From contig NZ_AP025465.1 in assembly GCF_024347355.1 (NCBI RefSeq), forward strand, positions 1,240,001-1,304,000: a stretch of DNA of 64,000 nucleotides. The letters are read 5' to 3'. Positions 8,823-15,831 of the stretch are shown one piece after another. Position 1 is the stretch's first letter; each line of letters begins with the position of its first letter. The stretch comes from Vibrio chagasii. Its GTDB lineage: Bacteria; Pseudomonadota; Gammaproteobacteria; Enterobacterales; Vibrionaceae. A program made the translations under genes and the position numbers. The notes below the pieces were generated by a model. It worked only from the letters and a program-made list of their open reading frames with translations. It made no database searches and was not told where the DNA came from.

Positions 8823-9222
8823 TTATCTAAACTTCGGCCTAAGGAAAAATCGATGGATGTCCATGAGTGTGTCTCTTTTATCTTGCTCAATGAATCACAA
8901 GTATTGTTAGAAAAGCGCAGCGATTCTAAGGACACTGACCCCGGCTTAATTACAATACCTGGCGGACATATAGAGCAGGGTGAAAATCAAATTCAGACAC
9001 TGTTTAGAGAGCTTAACGAAGAGCTAAACGTTACTCCAATTGAATACACATTCTTATGTTCACTCTACCACCCAACAAAAGAGTTACAGCTGATTCATTA
9101 TTTTGTGGTAACCCAATGGGAAGGTGAAATCACAGCACAAGAAGCAGACAGCATCGCGTGGTACCCACTGAATTCGGCGCCTGTAGGTATAAGTGCTGAT
9201 GGTGTTGCTTTGAAAGAAGTCG
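8354..9222 (+). repeat. Right copy of the RDD-Nudix direct duplication
   Basis: This is the direct-repeat partner of 5931-6716. It includes the 96 bases missing from the left copy's Nudix gene. Between the copies lie the minus-strand MFS gene and about 270 bases of unassigned DNA (8076-8345). That DNA ends in a roughly 45-codon open stretch, stopping at 8346, which I cannot identify. Confidence 0.85.
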
Positions 9223-9275
9223 TGCGAGTGGGGATGTTTCTCAAAAATATAGATACTTGCCTGTTTCCAATTTAG
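8853..9275 (+). CDS. Nudix hydrolase (copy 2, intact)
   Basis: A 140-residue Nudix-fold pyrophosphohydrolase that cleaves a nucleoside diphosphate linked to another moiety. The Nudix box is readable as GGHIEQGENQIQTLFRELNEEL, which fits GX5EX7REUXEE (substrate unknown). It is the intact partner of the deleted copy at 6428-6724. Beyond the deletion the two differ by scattered substitutions and at the C-terminus, where this copy ends FLKNIDTCLFPI. It lies 30 bases after the RDD copy on the same strand and is likely co-transcribed with it. Confidence 0.85.
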   Translation: MDVHECVSFILLNESQVLLEKRSDSKDTDPGLITIPGGHIEQGENQIQTLFRELNEELNVTPIEYTFLCSLYHPTKELQLIHYFVVTQWEGEITAQEADSIAWYPLNSAPVGISADGVALKEVVRVGMFLKNIDTCLFPI

Positions 9276-9285
9276 TTTAATCGCT

Positions 9286-9310
9286 AAAGGCGAGGCTACC
9301 TCGGGCTTTA
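9286..9310 (+). terminator. Possible intrinsic terminator after the Nudix gene
   Basis: AAAGGCGAGG and CCTCGGGCTTT form an imperfect hairpin (one bulge) about 10 bases after the Nudix stop. The following run is A/T-rich (ATCTTATATTT) rather than a clean U-tract, so termination is only plausible. Confidence 0.4.
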
Positions 9311-9422
9311 TCTTATATTTACCTTTTCATCAGCTATTGACCTAAGACAATTCGGGATTACTTCTGTATATGGTTTTGTTATGTTATAACGTTCGTTTAT
9401 TTCCGGTTTTTAGGTCAAAGCT

Positions 9423-10637
9423 ATGTCGTCAATTCCAGTCACTATTTTGCATGGGTTTCTCGGATCAGGGAAAACCACGTTTTTACGCAATATTCTCCAA
9501 CAAACCGAGTATTCCGGTGATGAACTGTCCGTTATTGTAAATGATATGAGTGAGCTGGATATCGATGGCGTGCTTATCTTAAATACAGATGCGGTGAGTG
9601 AAGATCAGGGCAACTTTGTCACGATCAGTGGCGATAGTATCAGTAGCCCGAGTGGTGTACAGAAACTTGATAAAGCGCTTAAAAAACTCTGTGCAGAAAA
9701 CGCACCAGAATGGATTGTGATTGAAACGTCGGGTAGTAGCCATCCTTTACCTTTGGTCGAGTATTTCAAAAACAGCGTACAATTTGCACTCAAAGACGTG
9801 ATTACTTTAGTCGATGCGACTTGGCTGCGAGATGATTTTCAACAAGGAGCTACGTTAATCCCTAAGTGGCAGGAGAATGTTCAGCGAGGTATTAGGGGGG
9901 TAGAAAACTTGTTGGTTGAGCAGATCATGTTTTCAAACCGTGTCATGCTAACTAAAACAGATAAGGTGGATGACAATACTGTTCGCAACATTGCGCAGGC
10001 GATTCATCCTCTCAATGTGTACACCGAGATAATTAAAACGTCTTGGGGAAATTTGGATGTTCGCATGTTGAAAGGTAAGCAAGATTATAACTTCGTACTA
10101 GTTGAACAGTTAATCACAGAACTTCGAGAGGCTGTGAATGAACCGCTGAATTTATCCGATAAAGACGAACAAAGTCTTGTTGCAAAAGTGCTCAAAGATG
10201 ATCGCCCATTTCATCCAGCTCGTTTATGGAATACCTGCCAACAGTATTTAACAAAAGGTGTATTTCGTAGTAAAGGGTTCTTTTGGTTCCCAACTCGAGA
10301 CGATGTCTCACTGCTTTGGAGCCAAGCGAACGGTAATGTAGGCCTTGAAATCACGGGCTTTTGGCGCGCTTCGGTAATCGAAGATGAATCGCAAAACTAT
10401 ACAGAGGAGCATCGTCAAATCTTACAAGATAAGATAGACAGTGTTGAAAGCCGCTTTGGTGATCGTCGTTGTCGTCTAACGGTGATTGGGCAAGAAGATG
10501 AAGTCGATGCCTTTATCGATGCACTGGAAAGCTGCTTTTTGACTGATGCGGAATTGGAGCAGTGGCAGCAAGGGGAGACGTTTGAAGATCCTTGGCCAAA
10601 GAAAATTGCCAAGCTAAACCAGAAGAGAACACTTTGA
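9423..10637 (+). CDS. G3E (COG0523/CobW-like) GTPase lacking the CxCC metal site
   Basis: A 404-residue G3E-family P-loop GTPase. Walker A is GFLGSGKTT (residues 11-19), the [13 protein letters not shown] switch region is present, and the NKxD-type motif appears as LTKTDK. The C-terminal CobW domain ends with a WFP/W-rich segment (SKGFFWFPTRDD). The striking point is at residues 71-75: family members carry GCICC, the metal-binding CxCC, but here it reads DSISS, so each Cys is Ser. The related protein encoded convergently at 10764-11975 keeps GCICC. The protein may keep GTPase or partner-binding roles without CxCC zinc loading. A partial Zur-like half site (TGTTATA) lies at 9382-9388. Confidence 0.85.
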   Translation: MSSIPVTILHGFLGSGKTTFLRNILQQTEYSGDELSVIVNDMSELDIDGVLILNTDAVSEDQGNFVTISGDSISSPSGVQKLDKALKKLCAENAPEWIVIETSGSSHPLPLVEYFKNSVQFALKDVITLVDATWLRDDFQQGATLIPKWQENVQRGIRGVENLLVEQIMFSNRVMLTKTDKVDDNTVRNIAQAIHPLNVYTEIIKTSWGNLDVRMLKGKQDYNFVLVEQLITELREAVNEPLNLSDKDEQSLVAKVLKDDRPFHPARLWNTCQQYLTKGVFRSKGFFWFPTRDDVSLLWSQANGNVGLEITGFWRASVIEDESQNYTEEHRQILQDKIDSVESRFGDRRCRLTVIGQEDEVDAFIDALESCFLTDAELEQWQQGETFEDPWPKKIAKLNQKRTL

Positions 10638-10722
10638 GTACACTAGTGTATAACACGTCGTTGCGTTGTTACATTTCGGCTTGCTCCAATAAAGGTATCA
10701 CTGAGTGACCCCATAAAATGTG

Positions 10723-10750
10723 AAAGCCTCCTAAGTAACGGGAGGCTTTT
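10723..10750. terminator. Bidirectional terminator between convergent G3E genes
   Basis: AAAGCCTCC and GGAGGCTTT form a strong stem followed by T's on the plus strand, preceded by A's that give a U-tract on the minus strand. It lies between the two convergent G3E GTPase genes and could end both transcripts. Confidence 0.85.
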
Positions 10751-10763
10751 TGATTTAAGCTAT

Positions 10764-11975
10764 TTACTCTTCCCACTCAGGGAAAGGGTCTTCCAGAGAC
10801 AACCAATTGTTGCGCCCTTGCTTCACTTCATCTTCTGTCAGCAAACATTCGTTAAGACGGGCAATCAATTTCTCTTGTTCTAACCCCTGACCAATAAACA
10901 CCAATTCTTGTCGCATATCGCCATAGGGTTCTTGCCAAATGTTGTTGATGGCATCAAGGGAGTCTTGATCCGTCGGCCAATCCTCTTTCGGAATTGATTT
11001 CCAAAACATACCAGCGGCACCATAACGTGCGATGCCGCCCGCTTGGCTCCACTGGCCGACGAAGTCCGGTCTTGTTGCTAACCAAAAGTAACCTTTAGAA
11101 CGAAGCAGTTTGCCGTAGTCTTCTGCGTTATGGAGGAAATCATAGAACTTTTCTGGATGGAAAGGACGCCTCGCATGATATGCAAAGCTGGAAATACCAT
11201 ATTCTTCGGTTTCAGGTATATGTTCGCCACGCATTTCTTTCAACCAACCTGGGGCTTGTTGTGCCTTTTCAAAACTAAAGCTCTGCGTGTCGAGTACCGC
11301 ATCAAGTTCCACTTCACCATTCGAGATAGGAATAATAGTGGCTGAGGTATTGAGTGTTTTTAGAATCGCTAAAAGCCTTTCGATTTCTGTTTTTTCAGCT
11401 AGGTCGGTTTTACTTATCAGGATAACGTCTGCGAACTCTACTTGATCAACGAGCAAGTCGGCGACGCTGCGTTCATCGTCCTCACCCAACGACTCTGGCG
11501 TCTCTGTTAAGAACTTAGCTTCATCGTAATCTCGTAGGAAGTTGATGGCATCAACCACTGTTACCATGGTGTCTAAACGGGCAACGTCTGACAGCGAAAG
11601 CCCATTTTCATCGGCAAAAGTAAAAGTCTCTGCAACCGGGAGTGGCTCAGCGATACCAGTGCACTCAATAACTAGATAATCGAATCTTCCTTTTTGAGCG
11701 AGCTTGGTGACTTCTTCAAGTAGATCCTCACGCAGGGTACAACAGATACAGCCGTTACTCATCTCAACCAATTTTTCTTCACTGTGGTTGAGCGAAACTT
11801 CATTCTGAACGGTCGCTGCATCGATGTTGATTTCACTCATGTCGTTGACGATGACCGCAACTTTTCTGCCTTGTCTGTTGTTAAGAATATGACTTAAAAC
11901 GGTTGTTTTTCCTGCGCCGAGAAAGCCAGATAAAACCGTAACAGGGAGTTTTGGGGTGTTCATGCTCATGCTCAT
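10764..11975 (-). CDS. G3E (COG0523) GTPase, zinc metallochaperone type
   Basis: A 403-residue CobW/ZigA/YciC-like GTPase. Walker A is GFLGAGKTT (residues 18-26), the metal-binding CxCC is GCICC at residues 75-79, the Walker B-like [11 protein letters not shown] follows, and the guanine-specificity motif is SKTDL. The CobW C-terminal domain contains the [13 protein letters not shown] segment. Proteins of this class deliver zinc to enzymes under zinc starvation. A near-perfect Zur operator at 11987-12004 directly before the start supports zinc-repressed expression. Three in-frame ATGs (11975, 11969, 11963) make the exact start uncertain by four residues. Confidence 0.9.
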   Translation of the reverse strand: MSMSMNTPKLPVTVLSGFLGAGKTTVLSHILNNRQGRKVAVIVNDMSEINIDAATVQNEVSLNHSEEKLVEMSNGCICCTLREDLLEEVTKLAQKGRFDYLVIECTGIAEPLPVAETFTFADENGLSLSDVARLDTMVTVVDAINFLRDYDEAKFLTETPESLGEDDERSVADLLVDQVEFADVILISKTDLAEKTEIERLLAILKTLNTSATIIPISNGEVELDAVLDTQSFSFEKAQQAPGWLKEMRGEHIPETEEYGISSFAYHARRPFHPEKFYDFLHNAEDYGKLLRSKGYFWLATRPDFVGQWSQAGGIARYGAAGMFWKSIPKEDWPTDQDSLDAINNIWQEPYGDMRQELVFIGQGLEQEKLIARLNECLLTEDEVKQGRNNWLSLEDPFPEWEE

Positions 11976-11986
11976 CTTATTAGTGT

Positions 11987-12004
11987 AATGTTATAATATA
12001 ACAC
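11987..12004. promoter_or_regulatory. Zur operator (zinc-repressed promoter)
   Basis: TGTTATAATATAACA (11989-12003) is a perfect 7-base inverted repeat around one central base. It matches the known gammaproteobacterial Zur box core (ATGTTATAnTATAACAT). It lies 12-30 bases upstream of the minus-strand G3E GTPase start. It also lies upstream of the plus-strand dksA-like remnant, so it may once have been a shared divergent operator. Confidence 0.8.
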
Positions 12005-12180
12005 CAAGCATGATCGGTGATCTTAACTCTGGCATCAAGCAGTTTATTACTGTGTGGAGAGCTGGACTTTATTGGCGTCTTTATTCGTTTTTAAATGGTA
12101 GAGGCTTAGATGCACGCAATAAAGTACATCGGACTCTTACCTGGTGTTGGGCTTCTATATACGAAGAGAAAAAGCATGTC

Positions 12181-12278
12181 ATGACAAAAGAAGAACTTGT
12201 TGCTGCGCCGAAAAGGGCTATATGAATGAAGCTCTGTCGTGCTTCCACTATTTACCCATTTACTGTCTAAGGCTATGA
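12181..12278 (+). pseudogene. Probable remnant of a dksA-type gene (zinc-responsive paralogue)
   Basis: The sequence encodes MTKEELVAAPK in one frame and then, after a short frame change, GYMNEALSCFH in another, with stops soon after. Zinc-independent DksA paralogues often begin with a short acidic leader followed by the YMNE...L..F block that opens the DksA coiled coil. The two frames together look like that start with small deletions. Nothing resembling the rest of DksA (zinc-finger or globular domain) follows. A Zur box 180 bases upstream fits, because such paralogues are commonly in the Zur regulon. The identification rests on a short motif and is inference. Confidence 0.4.
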
Positions 12279-12320
12279 AAAATCATAATACTGCTTGATT
12301 TTCTAAATCCCAAAAACGGT

Positions 12321-12358
12321 GAAACCCCGATGTTGGTAGCATCGGGGTTTCGAATTTT
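12321..12358. terminator. Strong intrinsic terminator, likely for rplY
   Basis: GAAACCCCGATG and CATCGGGGTTTC make a 12-base-pair perfect stem with a 7-base loop (12321-12351). T's follow on the plus strand (AATTTTT), and on the minus strand CCGTTTTT follows, so it can act both ways. It lies about 90 bases after the rplY stop on the minus strand. Confidence 0.85.
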
Positions 12359-12438
12359 TAGATTTCTCGATTGGTAAGGTCGATTATCTTTTCTATGCAG
12401 AAGGCTGGATTAATCCAATCTTATTCCTTGGTAGGGAA

Positions 12439-12717
12439 TTAGATGCGGATGAAGTCCATGTGCTCAACTTTTGGCTTGAACGCGTGACGTTGAACGTCTT
12501 GTGGCTTAACCTTAACTTCTGCGCCGTCAATCAGTAGAGTGATTGCTTCGTAGAACTCAGGCTTGTCCATTTGGTTGATCACTTCGTCGTGATTAAGTTC
12601 GATAGATACAGCTGCTGCTTCACCACCGTAGATTACAGCTGGGAATTTACCAGCGTGACGTAGGCGGCGGCTCGCACCTTTACCTAGTTCAGTACGTACT
12701 ACTGCTTCAAATTTCAT
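12439..12717 (-). CDS. rplY: 50S ribosomal protein L25
   Basis: A 92-residue ribosomal protein that binds 5S rRNA on the large subunit. Diagnostic stretches are [12 protein letters not shown] near the N-terminus, AVIYGG, and the C-terminal [18 protein letters not shown]. Length matches the short L25 form of enterobacteria and vibrios (about 94 residues), not the longer CTC/TL5 form. It is a single-gene unit with its own strong downstream terminator and a 368-base upstream region. Confidence 0.95.
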   Translation of the reverse strand: MKFEAVVRTELGKGASRRLRHAGKFPAVIYGGEAAAVSIELNHDEVINQMDKPEFYEAITLLIDGAEVKVKPQDVQRHAFKPKVEHMDFIRI

Positions 12718-13085
12718 AGTTTTACTCTCAAATTAGTAAAAATTAACTTCACATCTCAATGCGACCTTGAGTATGTGGTAATGCTTATGCTGAACGAGTT
12801 CATGCTTAAGCGAGCGCGGATACTAACATCACATTTGAATATGAGCAAGTAAGAAGCCTATCACAAAGTGAATTTCCTTCGATATTTGGCTCGTTTGTAG
12901 ATAAAACGCTCGCTAACCCTATTTTATCGCTTTCTTTACTCTTCTGTCTTGTTCTTTTGCCCTGTTTATATCGTCACGAAATCATCAAGTTAATGAACGG
13001 AAAATGAATGTTCGCCTAAGGCTTGGTTAATGCTTGGTTAGGTAACCTTAGTGTTAATTAATCAGCAGAATGAATAGGTGAAAAC
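12718..13085. other. 368-base divergent intergenic region (rplY / glycosyltransferase)
   Basis: No convincing ORF or RNA gene is visible. It must hold the rplY promoter (leftward) and the glycosyltransferase operon promoter (rightward). The only clear structure is the 11-base-spaced direct repeat at 13021-13042, about 45-65 bases before the glycosyltransferase start. Confidence 0.6.
13021..13042 (+). promoter_or_regulatory. Direct repeat, candidate OmpR/PhoP-family regulator site
   Basis: GCTTGGTTAAT is followed immediately by GCTTGGTTAGG, giving two copies of GCTTGGTTA exactly 11 bases apart. Tandem half-sites one helical turn apart are the usual geometry for OmpR-family regulators (PhoP and PmrA boxes). 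A regulator of that family is encoded 4.3 kb away (17332-17991). Binding by it is inference. Confidence 0.4.
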
Positions 13086-13814
13086 ATGGAACCGGTAAGT
13101 ATTGTCGTTATTACGTTAAACGAAGAGAAACGCATTAGTCGCTTAATGGAAGAGTTGAGCGTGCAAACCCATCAAGAGTTCGAAGTGATCGTGGTCGACT
13201 CAAATAGTGAAGATAACACCAGAGAAGTCGCACAAGCCTATGAAAGTGCATTGCCAAAACTGACAGTCCACCATATGCAAGAACGCGGTGTTAGCCTTGG
13301 TCGAAACACCGGGGCTGCTTTGGCACAATACAACAGAATCCTTTTCTTGGATGCCGACGTAAGCCTGCCTCGTAACTTCCTTGCAAAGGCGCTTTATGAG
13401 TTAGAAGAGAACAAGCTTGAAGTTGCTGGCGTATACATGAGTTCAAAAGGGCTGCCATTGGTTCATAAATTCGGTTATGGGCTGTTTAATGCGGGCTTAT
13501 TTGCGACTCAGTTCTTTTTCCCGACCGCGATTGGCGCGTGTATTTTCTCAACCAAACGAGCACATGAAGAGATCGGTGGTTTCGATGAAGAGATTTTCCT
13601 TTGTGAGGATTGTGATTATGTAAAACGTGCGAGCAAAACATGGCGATTTAGATTCCTAAATATGACCTTCGGTTTTGACCCACGTCGATTAGACCAAGAT
13701 GGTGTTGTGAAGACGGGTTCAACTTACCTTAAAGCCAATATAAGACGCTTCTTTAAAGGCGAAATGCGTAACAACGAAATGAACTACAAGTTTGGTCACT
13801 ACAAAGAACAGTAA
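13086..13814 (+). CDS. Family 2 glycosyltransferase
   Basis: A 242-residue GT-A-fold glycosyltransferase. The N-terminus VSIVVITLNEEKRI, then VVDSNSEDNT (nucleotide-sugar site) and FLDADVSLPRN (the DxD-like metal site near residue 94), are typical of GT2 enzymes. A C-terminal GGFDEEIFLCEDCDYVKRA acceptor-loop motif follows. No clear membrane helix is present, so it probably acts at the inner face of the membrane. The next gene, a DedA-LssY membrane protein, starts 14 bases after its stop, so the two form an operon, probably concerned with lipid or envelope glycan modification. Acceptor unknown. Confidence 0.85.
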   Translation: MEPVSIVVITLNEEKRISRLMEELSVQTHQEFEVIVVDSNSEDNTREVAQAYESALPKLTVHHMQERGVSLGRNTGAALAQYNRILFLDADVSLPRNFLAKALYELEENKLEVAGVYMSSKGLPLVHKFGYGLFNAGLFATQFFFPTAIGACIFSTKRAHEEIGGFDEEIFLCEDCDYVKRASKTWRFRFLNMTFGFDPRRLDQDGVVKTGSTYLKANIRRFFKGEMRNNEMNYKFGHYKEQ

Positions 13815-13828
13815 GCATTGAGGTTGTT

Positions 13829-15136
13829 ATGTTTGATGGACTAGGGCTGTTTTTGGGAGCATTGGGTGATGCTCTCATTGGCCCAAACTTATTTGTACCG
13901 GGAGAGCCATTTTTTATCGCTGCGGGCTTTCAACTGTATTCAGGTGCATGGATGGCGTTGGTGTTTGTAATGTTAGGTGGTTTCGTTGGGGATCAACTGA
14001 GTTACTTCATTGGTTTAAAGTGGGGAAGGACAGCCCAAAAGAAGCTAATTCAATTTCGACCAAAAACCAAAAGGCTGATCGCACGGTGTCGTTATCTCAT
14101 TGCGAAAAAGGGCACATTCATTATAGTCGCGGCACGCCTTTTGGGTCCTATTGCTTGGGTTGTTCCTGTTATTGCAGGTTCTCATCGCGTTAAGTGGCAC
14201 AGTTTTACGCTGTTGTCTTCGATAGGCTTATTGCTTGGCGGTGGTCAATTCATTGCTTGGGGTATGTTGTTGGCACATGGTGTCGAACAGTTTCCTTTAT
14301 TGGGTGCGGTTAAGGTTTTCCTAAGCGAGCACCAAAGCTTACTGATTGGCTTAGTTGCAGTGACCATTTTTGTTGTTGTGGGCAACAAACTTAAATGGCG
14401 TAAGTTGACCTTAAAAACCAGCGCGTTTTTAGTGGCTTGGCTGTGTTACGCAAATTATGCCCATTTCTTCTGGAAAGCTGATGACTTTCAAAATCAACAA
14501 ACATCGGCACCGATGAACTCGGTCGACTTACAACACGTGACTTACAAAGCGTTTCCTGGGCTTTCTCCAATCTATGATGCGCAAGCGATTAATGTTGTTT
14601 ATGTCGGAGAATCGCCTCGTGAACTCATGAACCAGTTGGGCTGGATAGAAAATCAAACGTTCTCTCGAAATGATATTGAGTGGTCGAATTACCTTACTCT
14701 CCTAAAAGATAAAACACCGCCTGTATCTGACTTATATTGGCGAAATCAACCACAAGATATGGCCTTTCAATTGCCAGGCAACCTGATGAAGAGAAGCCAT
14801 ATTCGCTGGTGGCGCGCTGGTGTTGGTATTAAAACTAACCAGCCTCAGTGGTTAGGCGCAATTAGTTATGATGATGGCCTTAAAGTCACCCCTTACTCAG
14901 GCATTGTGACCGTCCTTCATAACATTGACCCGAATGTTGATGAAGAGCGAGATCGGTTGGCGCAGCAAATTAAATCCACTTACCCAAGTATCGAACTGGT
15001 TAACTTGCCTCTCGCGAATGCTGAAGTAATGAATGATCAACATGACTACTACACAGACGGAAAGATCTTGGTTATTGGCTCAACGACATACAGTGATGAA
15101 TCACAAACCTTAGATGTTACAGTGAATGATATATAA
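13829..15136 (+). CDS. DedA-family membrane protein fused to LssY C-terminal domain
   Basis: A 435-residue two-part inner-membrane protein. Residues about 1-175 are a DedA/VTT domain with several helices, the F-x-P-GEPFFIAAGF re-entrant region and the G-x-R-P-loop region seen as AARLLGPIAWVVPVIAG. Further helices follow near 170-215. The C-terminal half (about 240-430) is a soluble domain matching the LssY C-terminal type (LNLVYVGESPRELMNQLGW-like start, SHIRWWR middle). DedA proteins act as lipid (undecaprenyl phosphate or phospholipid) translocases; LssY comes from a Legionella type I secretion locus and its role is unclear. It is co-transcribed with the glycosyltransferase upstream. Confidence 0.85.
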   Translation: MFDGLGLFLGALGDALIGPNLFVPGEPFFIAAGFQLYSGAWMALVFVMLGGFVGDQLSYFIGLKWGRTAQKKLIQFRPKTKRLIARCRYLIAKKGTFIIVAARLLGPIAWVVPVIAGSHRVKWHSFTLLSSIGLLLGGGQFIAWGMLLAHGVEQFPLLGAVKVFLSEHQSLLIGLVAVTIFVVVGNKLKWRKLTLKTSAFLVAWLCYANYAHFFWKADDFQNQQTSAPMNSVDLQHVTYKAFPGLSPIYDAQAINVVYVGESPRELMNQLGWIENQTFSRNDIEWSNYLTLLKDKTPPVSDLYWRNQPQDMAFQLPGNLMKRSHIRWWRAGVGIKTNQPQWLGAISYDDGLKVTPYSGIVTVLHNIDPNVDEERDRLAQQIKSTYPSIELVNLPLANAEVMNDQHDYYTDGKILVIGSTTYSDESQTLDVTVNDI

Positions 15137-15180
15137 AGCGCGCCTTTAAGACGCTCTCTAACTTAGTTCCCGATAAATAC

Positions 15181-15223
15181 GAACCTTGTTTGAATATCAA
15201 TCAAACAAGGTTCTGTTATTTCT
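15181..15223 (+). terminator. Intrinsic terminator after the GT2/DedA-LssY operon
   Basis: GAACCTTGTTTGA and TCAAACAAGGTTC form a 13-base-pair perfect stem with a 7-base loop (15181-15213), followed by TGTTATTTCT. It lies 45 bases past the stop of the DedA-LssY gene. Confidence 0.75.
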
Positions 15224-15327
15224 GCTTATTAAAGCCGAACATCTTTTGAGCGTTTCTATCGTTCTAATAGCGTCAACCTTGTCTATCCGAATTAAGGGTG
15301 AACAAGGGCGAAAGCTAAGGACAAAGT

Positions 15328-15728
15328 ATGCAAATGAATCCGGTTGGTTGGTTTGAAATCTATGTCGACGATATGGTGAGAGCCAAATCCTTTTATGAGG
15401 CCGTCTTTAAAGTTACGCTAGAGAAGTTAGATAACGAAACGGGCATCGATATTGAAATGTGGGTGTTTCCTAGCGATATGGACAAATACGGCGCGACAGG
15501 GGCCTTGTGTTCGATGCCTGATGTTAAGGCCGGGGGCAATAGCACTATGGTGTACTTCTCTTGCGATGATTGTGCGATAGAAGCAAGCTTGGCGGCGGCG
15601 AATGGTGGTGTTCTACAAGTACCTAAAATGGCGATTGGACAGCCCGCTCTCTTCATGGATAACAAAGTTTCATCAGTGTGGTTATTGATACCGAAAGCAA
15701 TGTCATTGGTTTACATTCGATGACTTAA
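15328..15728 (+). pseudogene. VOC (glyoxalase/bleomycin-resistance-like) protein, frameshifted near the 3' end
   Basis: A VOC-superfamily protein of about 130 residues, with GWFEIYVDDMVRAKSFYEAVF at the start and VPKMAIGQP around residue 108. The family normally ends with a glycine/phenylalanine strand, then ID-T-E-x-N-x-IGLHS. In the open frame that ending is missing and the frame closes at 15723 with an unrelated tail. In another forward frame, 15669-15728 reads FISVVIDTESNVIGLHSMT and stops, which is exactly the expected ending. A small indel between about 15640 and 15668 therefore broke the gene. The product lacks the last metal-ligand strand. Sequencing error is the alternative. Confidence 0.7.
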
Positions 15729-15759
15729 ATTTGCAGAGTAAAAACGGCACAGGATCAAA

Positions 15760-15796
15760 AAGGAGTTTATGCGTGATGCGTAAACTCCTTATTTTT
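15760..15796. terminator. Bidirectional terminator between VOC gene and sensor kinase
   Basis: AAGGAGTTTA and TAAACTCCTT form a stem across GC-rich inner bases (15760-15790). TATTTTT follows on the plus strand, and CTTTTTG-type T's occur on the minus strand. It lies between the convergent VOC gene and the two-component kinase. Confidence 0.75.
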
Positions 15797-15831
15797 ATTC
15801 AAGGTATAACTGCTGTTCGAATGTAGTCGTC

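Noticed and set aside
9381..9391. Zur box before the CxCC-less G3E gene
   Set aside because: The left half TGTTATA is present, but the right half is missing at the correct spacing. The match may be chance, so it is mentioned but not called.
1..9400. Possible superintegron cassette array (many small accessory genes)
   Set aside because: I looked between the genes for attC-type inverted ends and the GTTA/TAAC core sites of Vibrio repeats and found none that recur. Several genes face the opposite way, so this is not a cassette array.
10704..10720. TGACCCCATAAAATG, similar to IS3 ends in this window
   Set aside because: Only about 12 bases resemble the terminal repeat and there is no second end or transposase fragment nearby.
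12010..12225. 71-codon ORF after the Zur box
   Set aside because: It has no ribosome binding site and no protein-like features in its first 50 codons. Only its last 14 codons look meaningful, and those are explained by the dksA-like remnant.
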